A stretch of DNA of 64,000 nt, from NCBI GenBank assembly GCA_031424795.1, contig JANPIC010000037.1:1-64000 (forward strand). The letters are read 5' to 3'. The position numbers and the translations under genes are program-made. Shown here one piece after another: positions 59,424 through 64,000 of the stretch. Each line of letters opens with the position of its first letter. Within the stretch, counting starts at the first letter, position 1. The notes beneath the pieces are model-generated. The model made no database searches and was not told the DNA's origin. It worked only from the letters and a program-made list of their open reading frames with translations. This stretch comes from Aalborgiella sp031424795 (lineage in GTDB: Bacteria; Pseudomonadota; Gammaproteobacteria; Burkholderiales; Burkholderiaceae_C).

Positions 59424-60503
59424 ATGTTTAACCCTGAAAAAATCGACATTGTTTACCTATGGGTGGACGGCAATGACCCCGTTTGGCGACAAAAGCGCCA
59501 AACTTCACTGAACCAACTGAGCGCTGAAGACCGCAGTAGCATCGCCAAATACGGCAACGTCGAAGGTCGGTTTCGTGACAACGACGAGCTACGCTACAGC
59601 CTGCGCGCACTGGAGCAGTATTTCCCAGATTGCGGACACGTTTACATCGTTACCGATGGGCAAACGCCAACTTGGCTTCAAAATTCAGCAAATGCATCTG
59701 CACAAATCTCAGTTATCGACCACAAAGACCTGATCCCCGCCAGCAAACTCCCCACGTTTGATTCCGCCAATATTGAGTCTTACATTCACCGTATTCCCAA
59801 CTTGTCGGAGCGGTATTTTTACCTGAACGACGATGTTTTTTTCGGCTCGCCTGTTGACGTGAGCCATTGGTTCAGTCAAAAAGGCACACAAGACGGCATC
59901 TGTGTCGGTTGGTCAGACGATTTACCGGTCAGTAACCAAGGTTTGCAGCCTGACGCCACCGCGCTAGAAAACGCTTGTCGTTTGTCGATTCAATGGCTAG
60001 AAGCTCATTCCGCCAAAACTGCAGATGACACACACACCTACCGCACCTTCGCCCACTCCCCCAGACCGATGTTGAAATCGATGCTGGTAGCACTAGAAAC
60101 CGAAGCTGCAGATTTGTTTGACTCAGTCCGTTCAACCGTCTTTCGCGCCTGGAACAAACCCACCATCGTCTCTGATTTTGTGATGCGCTGGGCACTGGTC
60201 AACGGCCAAGCCACTGTGCGCGACTACTCGCATATCTACCTGTCCACTGGCGACGTGCAAAACACGGCACAATTAGACGGTTTCCTCGCCGCAGAAGGCC
60301 GGCTCGACTTCTTTTGTATCAACGACACCACCGACGACGCCGACAACCTAGACCCGCGCTTGGCGATGGTGCAAGCAGCGCTGCAAACGATGTTTCCTAA
60401 AGCTTCCCGCTATGAGAAGCAGCCAAAAAGTAGCGAAACGCACGCTACTAGCGTCAACTTCAAGCGCAGCGGCAAATACCAAGCAGGCAGATTCACCAGC
60501 TGA
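59424..60503 (+). CDS. Stealth family sugar-phosphate transferase (capsular polysaccharide phosphotransferase-like)
   Basis: 359 aa from ATG 59424. All Stealth conserved regions are visible: CR1 KIDIVYLWVDGNDPVW (residues 5-20), CR2 RFRDNDELRYSLRALEQYFPDCGHVYIVTDGQTP (about 47-80, read in parts), CR3 around RTFAHSPRPML (about 215), and CR4-like sequence near 260. The middle has FYLNDDVFFGSPV, typical of the fold. Such enzymes transfer hexose-1-phosphate to glycans. It stands alone, not in a capsule locus, so its acceptor is unknown. Its last 94 bases overlap the convergent DUF3429 gene. Confidence 0.87.
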   Translation: MFNPEKIDIVYLWVDGNDPVWRQKRQTSLNQLSAEDRSSIAKYGNVEGRFRDNDELRYSLRALEQYFPDCGHVYIVTDGQTPTWLQNSANASAQISVIDHKDLIPASKLPTFDSANIESYIHRIPNLSERYFYLNDDVFFGSPVDVSHWFSQKGTQDGICVGWSDDLPVSNQGLQPDATALENACRLSIQWLEAHSAKTADDTHTYRTFAHSPRPMLKSMLVALETEAADLFDSVRSTVFRAWNKPTIVSDFVMRWALVNGQATVRDYSHIYLSTGDVQNTAQLDGFLAAEGRLDFFCINDTTDDADNLDPRLAMVQAALQTMFPKASRYEKQPKSSETHATSVNFKRSGKYQAGRFTS

Positions 60504-60877
60504 ACCAAACGCCTGTCTTGCCAAAAGTGGATCAAAAACCCGGCGACCAACAGCATGACCGCATATTTAGGCGTCATCAACAGCGCTATCCAAGCCAGCA
60601 AAGACGGTACAACGCTCCACACAAAGCTGTGCGTACGTTGATTCGTCGTCATATCGCTCTGACTCATCGCAAAACCCCAGTGCAATGCACCGACAAAGCT
60701 CAAAATCACCGCGCCATAGCCTACTAGCGCGTCGCGCCACAAACTGCTGTGGCTGATATCAACCCACACAGCGACAGCCAAAACCACGAACGGCAACAAG
60801 CCCCCATAACCTAACCATGCAACGATTGGCGGGATAATTGTTTTGAAAGAATCGACTGGATTTGATAATTTAGTCAT
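60410..60877 (-). CDS. DUF3429 family membrane protein
   Basis: 155 aa with about five transmembrane segments. VAWLGYGGLLPFVVLAVAV, YGAVILSFVGALHWGFAM (the family motif) and PSLLAWIALLM are visible. Function is not known. Its C-terminal 31 codons overlap the 3' end of the Stealth gene on the opposite strand. Both frames look genuine: the membrane protein's C-terminal segment LPLRLKLTLVACVSLLFG fits the family, and no earlier stop is available. Confidence 0.82.
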   Translation of the reverse strand: MTKLSNPVDSFKTIIPPIVAWLGYGGLLPFVVLAVAVWVDISHSSLWRDALVGYGAVILSFVGALHWGFAMSQSDMTTNQRTHSFVWSVVPSLLAWIALLMTPKYAVMLLVAGFLIHFWQDRRLVQLVNLPAWYLPLRLKLTLVACVSLLFGCFS

Positions 60878-60921
60878 TTAAAAAATAAATCAAAATATTT
60901 ATAACAAATTGGGAGTCAACA

Positions 60922-61122
60922 ATGAGTGAAGAAGATGAGCGCTGTTGCGGCACAGGTCACTGCATGATCAATGCAGATGGTCTATGCTGGTGCGGCCAAC
61001 AGTGGGATGGCGAGAAAATGTGCGACTCCAAGCCAGCGGCGAAAGCGAAAACAGAAGCAGAAACCAAAAGCGATGCCACCATCACATCCGCTTATATTGC
61101 GTCGGGCAATAAGCCCGCTTAA
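60922..61122 (+). CDS. Small Cys-rich protein
   Basis: 66 aa. ERCCGTGHCMINADGLCWCGQQWDGEKMC at residues 6-34 (read in parts) has seven Cys and is followed by a Lys/Ala-rich tail. I recall similar short proteins with a CWCGQQWDG motif in other betaproteobacteria, but no function. The Cys pattern suggests metal or Fe-S binding. GGGAG lies 9 bases before ATG 60922. Its last 41 bases overlap the convergent downstream gene. Confidence 0.7.
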   Translation: MSEEDERCCGTGHCMINADGLCWCGQQWDGEKMCDSKPAAKAKTEAETKSDATITSAYIASGNKPA

Positions 61123-61348
61123 CGCCTTCTGGCCGCAGCGCCGCGTGCTTGGTGGTGCGACTCGTCACCCGTTTGCGCCACATTCTGAAGGAACTTGCTT
61201 TCATGTTGGAGCGCATGAAATGAATCACCGCAGATTCGTTTAAACCATAAGTGCGTTCTATGGCTTCAAACGGCGTGCGGTCTTCCCACGCCATTTCGAT
61301 GATTCTGGAGGCATCGCCAGCGGTGAAATTCAATTCTGGTTTAGACAT
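61082..61348 (-). CDS. TIGR03643/DUF2805 family protein
   Basis: 88 aa. The family core DASRIIEMAWEDRTPFEAIERTYGLNESAVIHFMR is complete (read in parts) and resembles a helix-turn-helix, with SSFRMWRKRVTSRTTKHAALRP as its usual C-terminal part. A DNA-binding role is possible but unproven. It overlaps the Cys-rich gene end-to-end by 41 bases. Confidence 0.85.
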   Translation of the reverse strand: MSKPELNFTAGDASRIIEMAWEDRTPFEAIERTYGLNESAVIHFMRSNMKASSFRMWRKRVTSRTTKHAALRPEGVKRAYCPTQYKRM

Positions 61349-61434
61349 TCATAGATTCTAAGGAAATGCATAACTTTCCATCCAGCCCAGTCTTGATAAC
61401 CCAGAATTGAAATTTAAAAAAATACTAGGCGGAA

Positions 61435-62127
61435 TTAATTAGCTGCAAAGCAATACATCAGCCCGCCGCCGCCCGTTGCTTTGAGCGACGCCATGTCGCA
61501 GCCGCGTGTGCCGTGTGAGGCATTCCAGGACTTGGCTGGCGCAGATTCGTCCAGCCCAGCGCGGTCATGGTGACCGACGATGGCTGATCCCGCGCCACTG
61601 AGCGTCCAGTTTCCGCAGGTGGTGTCGCCTTTGGCTGCTGCAACTGCATCCACGCGGCCATCTTCACCCGAGCCAGTCAAAACATCGTGAAAGTTCACCG
61701 CATCACCCCGCCCACTGATGGTTTCCCCCTTTTCAGTCAATGAGGTGGTTTTGCCCAACTTGTTGTTCGCGCTGTGCAAATCATCCACACTGGTTGCCAC
61801 CACCACACCTTTGGCGTTGACCCACGGGCCTTTGCCAATGCGGTCACGTGCGTTGACCGAGCCTGCGCCAGTGGTGCTGAGGTAAGCGCGCCAATTTTTG
61901 CCACCTGCACCAGCAGCGGTCGCCAGCTTGTTGCAATAAGCATCCGCTCCCGCCAAACCACCAAAATCTGCGCCCTTGCCAGCGTTTTCACTGGTTAAAA
62001 AGAAAGACATTGGATTTTTTGAATCCATCATCGAAGATGTCACCGTTTTCTGTGCGCATGCGCCCAAGAGGAAGACCGCAGAGGAAATACAGGCGATTTT
62101 GACAAGCTTACTTAGTGAACGGTTCAT
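61435..62127 (-). CDS. Lectin-like-domain lipoprotein
   Basis: 230 aa. A lipoprotein signal ends in LLGAC with Cys24, so it is probably in the outer membrane. The mature part has SFFLTSENAGKGADFGGLAGADAYCNKLA and NWRAYLSTTGAGSVNARDRIGKGPW (read in parts), a fold found in many proteobacterial exported proteins annotated as lectin or endostatin-like. Four Cys in the C-terminal half (TCGNW, RGCDM, LMYCF and the earlier AYCNK) may form disulfides. No partner is evident. Confidence 0.75.
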   Translation of the reverse strand: MNRSLSKLVKIACISSAVFLLGACAQKTVTSSMMDSKNPMSFFLTSENAGKGADFGGLAGADAYCNKLATAAGAGGKNWRAYLSTTGAGSVNARDRIGKGPWVNAKGVVVATSVDDLHSANNKLGKTTSLTEKGETISGRGDAVNFHDVLTGSGEDGRVDAVAAAKGDTTCGNWTLSGAGSAIVGHHDRAGLDESAPAKSWNASHGTRGCDMASLKATGGGGLMYCFAAN

Positions 62128-62272
62128 GGTTTTCTCCTTGTTGTTAAGCCGGGTAGATTCTGTTGCATCTGGCTAAGTTCAACAAAATCACTAAGTAGAA
62201 ACCAGCAATTTTGTAAAAAACTTTGTCGCCAACAGGCCTCAAACTTTGCCTACTTCATGGCAATATACTGTC

Positions 62273-64000
62273 ATGCAAAAAACTCAGTCTTCGCCATTCC
62301 TCCCTCAAATCACTCTATATCAACGCTGGCTTCATGACCGACGCGGCTTGAAGTTTGACTCCTACGACGCACTCTGGCAGTGGTCAACCACGGATTTAGA
62401 CGCGTTTTGGCAGAGCATTTGGGATTATTTTGAGCTACAGTCCTCCACGCCCTACACCGCCGTGTGTGACCGTTCTGCTTCTGAGCGCATGATTGACGTG
62501 AAATGGTTCACTGGTGCGACGGGTAACTACGCGCAACAGGTGTTTCGGCATGTTGAAGCTGCTGTTACCGAAGGGCAAAAGTCAGGTTTCGCGGCAGGTT
62601 TCCCCGCCATCATCAGCCACAACGAGAAAAGCTTGGGCAAGCAAGCCGCCAAGGAGATGACTTGGCCGCAGCTGAAACAACAAGTCGCCTCCCTCGCCCT
62701 GCATCTGCAAGCGCAGGGTGTGCAGCCGGGAGACAGGGTAGCCGCGTATTTACCGAATATTCCAGAGGCGATGGTGGCGTTTTTAGCCACCGTAAGCATT
62801 GGCGGCGTGTGGAGCATTTGCGCGCCAGACATGGGTACCAATGCGGTACTAGATCGTTTCAAACAGATTGAACCCACAGTGCTGATTGCCTGCGACGGCG
62901 TGACCTTTGGCGGGAAAGACCATAGCCGACTAGACGTCATTGCCGAGCTGTGTGCCGCGCTGCCTAGCGTGCAGCATGTGATTTTGCAAGACAACTTAGG
63001 AACGCTGGATGCTTACCTTGAAAACCCCAAAAATACTACAAATATAATAGCACCTCAGGCAACATTTACGTCAGCTACAGCCAAAAATGATGCCAATTTA
63101 GTTGCTTTAGCCGCTTTTGAACCACTTTGGCTGCCTTTTGACCACCCGCTATGGATTGTCTACTCCAGCGGCACCACGGGGCTGCCCAAACCCATCGTCC
63201 ATAGCCACGGCGGCATCGTCATCGTCGCCCTAGCCAGCAAAGTGCTGCACAACGACGTGGGCTGCAGCTATGCGCCGAATAACTTGGGTGAGCGCTTTCA
63301 CTGGTACAGCTCCACAGGCTGGGTGATGTGGAACGCGCAAATGAGCGGCCTGCTGAACGGCACAACCTGCTGCATTTTTGACGGCAGCCCAGGCGGCAAC
63401 AGCGTGGACGCAGCAGGCAACAAAATCGCCCCCGACTACACCACCCTGTGGCGCTTCGCCGCCGAGCTGGGCGTGACTTACTTTGGCGCTGGGGCGGCTT
63501 TTTTTGCGAATTGTCAAAAAGCGGGCATTGATTTGACCACAATTGACGACCCAGCCGGCAATTTGTCAAAAATCAGAGCGCTGGGAACAACAGGTTCGCC
63601 CCTCTCAGCCGATACGCAAAACTGGGGGACCGCGCAGTTTGAAAAGCTGGGTACACCCAATATCTTTTGGGCAAATATCTCTGGCGGCACAGACTTTGCC
63701 GGCGCGTTCATTGGCGGCAACCGCGAATTGCCCCTCAAAGCGGGCGAAATGCAATGCCGCGAGCTGGGCTGCGCGGTGGAAGCGTGGAACGAGCAAGGCG
63801 AGCCCGTCATCAACGAAGTGGGCGAGCTGGTTTGCACCCAACCCATCCCGTCCATGCCGCTGTATTTTTGGGGCGATGTGGATAAAAAGCGTTATATATC
63901 AAGCTACTTCGACAGCTACCCCAACGTTTGGCGGCATGGCGACTGGCTCAAAGTCGGTCTGGACGGCAGTTGCATCATCTATGGCCGCTCGGATGCCACC
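62273..64000 (+). CDS. Acetoacetyl-CoA synthetase (acetoacetate-CoA ligase), 3' part outside the window
   Basis: ATP-dependent ligase that activates acetoacetate, needed for ketone-body or polyhydroxybutyrate use. The first 576 codons are present; the frame is open to the window end, and family members have about 650 aa. The start has LYQRWLHDRRGLKFDSYDALWQWS. The core motif YSSGTTGLPKPIVHSHGG is near residue 300, then GWVMWN and GTTGSPLS. Residues 257-268 or so (NIIAPQATFTSA) come from an in-frame copy of the dispersed repeat, in a region before the core motif where insertion seems tolerated. Confidence 0.92.
   Translation, partial: MQKTQSSPFLPQITLYQRWLHDRRGLKFDSYDALWQWSTTDLDAFWQSIWDYFELQSSTPYTAVCDRSASERMIDVKWFTGATGNYAQQVFRHVEAAVTEGQKSGFAAGFPAIISHNEKSLGKQAAKEMTWPQLKQQVASLALHLQAQGVQPGDRVAAYLPNIPEAMVAFLATVSIGGVWSICAPDMGTNAVLDRFKQIEPTVLIACDGVTFGGKDHSRLDVIAELCAALPSVQHVILQDNLGTLDAYLENPKNTTNIIAPQATFTSATAKNDANLVALAAFEPLWLPFDHPLWIVYSSGTTGLPKPIVHSHGGIVIVALASKVLHNDVGCSYAPNNLGERFHWYSSTGWVMWNAQMSGLLNGTTCCIFDGSPGGNSVDAAGNKIAPDYTTLWRFAAELGVTYFGAGAAFFANCQKAGIDLTTIDDPAGNLSKIRALGTTGSPLSADTQNWGTAQFEKLGTPNIFWANISGGTDFAGAFIGGNRELPLKAGEMQCRELGCAVEAWNEQGEPVINEVGELVCTQPIPSMPLYFWGDVDKKRYISSYFDSYPNVWRHGDWLKVGLDGSCIIYGRSDAT
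63041..63079 (+). repeat. Dispersed palindromic repeat, copy 11, inside acetoacetyl-CoA synthetase
   Basis: AATATAATAGCACCTC followed by AGGCAACATTTACGTCAGCTA. It matches the intergenic copies in order and spacing but is diverged at several positions, as expected for a copy kept open for translation. Confidence 0.65.

Noticed and set aside
62740..62765. GCCGCGTATTTACCGAATATT in acetoacetyl-CoA synthetase resembles the repeat.
   Set aside because: It encodes the conserved AAYLPNIPE motif of the enzyme family.
1..64000. CRISPR arrays, insertion sequences, prophage or rRNA genes.
   Set aside because: None seen: no regularly spaced repeats, transposase or integrase frames, phage genes or rRNA sequence in the window.

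Overview
The window looks like a chromosomal segment of a betaproteobacterium of the order Burkholderiales, most likely family Comamonadaceae (Rhodoferax/Limnohabitans/Polaromonas-like). This is an inference from the protein types (red-type form IC RuBisCO with CbbX, a soxCDYZAXB cluster, Bug-family receptor, paired fdxA and TrxR-like ferredoxin reductase, minCDE) and from a dispersed palindromic repeat with the core AAATACGCCGGCTA. It describes a mixotroph that can oxidise reduced sulfur, fix CO2 by the Calvin cycle, and use polyols, xylose and glucarate. No insertion sequence, phage gene, integrase or CRISPR array was seen.

Layout. 1-3.5 kb (+): ferredoxin fdxA, ferredoxin-NADP reductase, minCDE. 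3.7-11.3 kb (+): a polyol (sorbitol/mannitol) operon with an ABC transporter, a mannitol-type dehydrogenase, an SDR sorbitol-type dehydrogenase and an AraC regulator. 11.3-14.9 kb (+): CoA-transferase, MATE transporter, tRNA-Asn, a conserved hypothetical gene. 14.9-19.4 kb (-): sulfur-associated genes: SulP permease, a broken sulfide:quinone reductase, a rhodanese and a metallo-beta-lactamase-fold protein. 19.4-27 kb (-): Calvin-cycle operon cbbY-E-F-P-T-Z-A, divergent from cbbR (+), which is followed by cbbL-cbbS-cbbX (+). 31.6-33.5 kb (+): DUF302 lipoprotein and FadL-type porin. 33.5-43 kb (-): the sox operon (cytochrome c, soxC, D, Y, Z, A, X, B, then DsrE-like, MBL, thioredoxin-like and cytochrome c genes). 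43.2-44.9 kb (-): flavocytochrome c sulfide dehydrogenase fccA-fccB as a separate unit. 45.2-47.5 kb (-): Bug receptor and glucarate dehydratase. 47.7-51.8 kb (-): an overlapping three-gene unit of Gfo/Idh oxidoreductase, FG-GAP/UnbV protein and vanadium-haloperoxidase-like protein. 51.9-59.2 kb (-): xylose operon xylF-H-G-(ROK regulator)-xylB-xylA. 59.4-64 kb: Stealth-type phosphotransferase, four small genes and the first 576 codons of acetoacetyl-CoA synthetase.

How the parts work together. Sulfide enters through FccAB (the SQR copy is disrupted) and thiosulfate through SoxXA/YZ/B/CD. Electrons pass to c-type cytochromes and drive CO2 fixation by the cbb genes, which lie between the two sulfur loci. 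Sulfate may leave through SulP. A 27-bp motif shared by the cbbR-cbbY intergenic region and the cbbL promoter is the best CbbR operator candidate.

The most unusual features are: (i) eleven copies (two degenerate) of a palindromic repeat, mostly intergenic, but one forms the signal-sequence start of SoxX and another lies in frame inside acetoacetyl-CoA synthetase; (ii) an SQR gene with two independent lesions next to an intact fcc operon; (iii) the Gfo/Idh-UnbV-haloperoxidase unit, whose role is unknown; (iv) several strong operator-like inverted repeats in front of sulfur and sugar operons.
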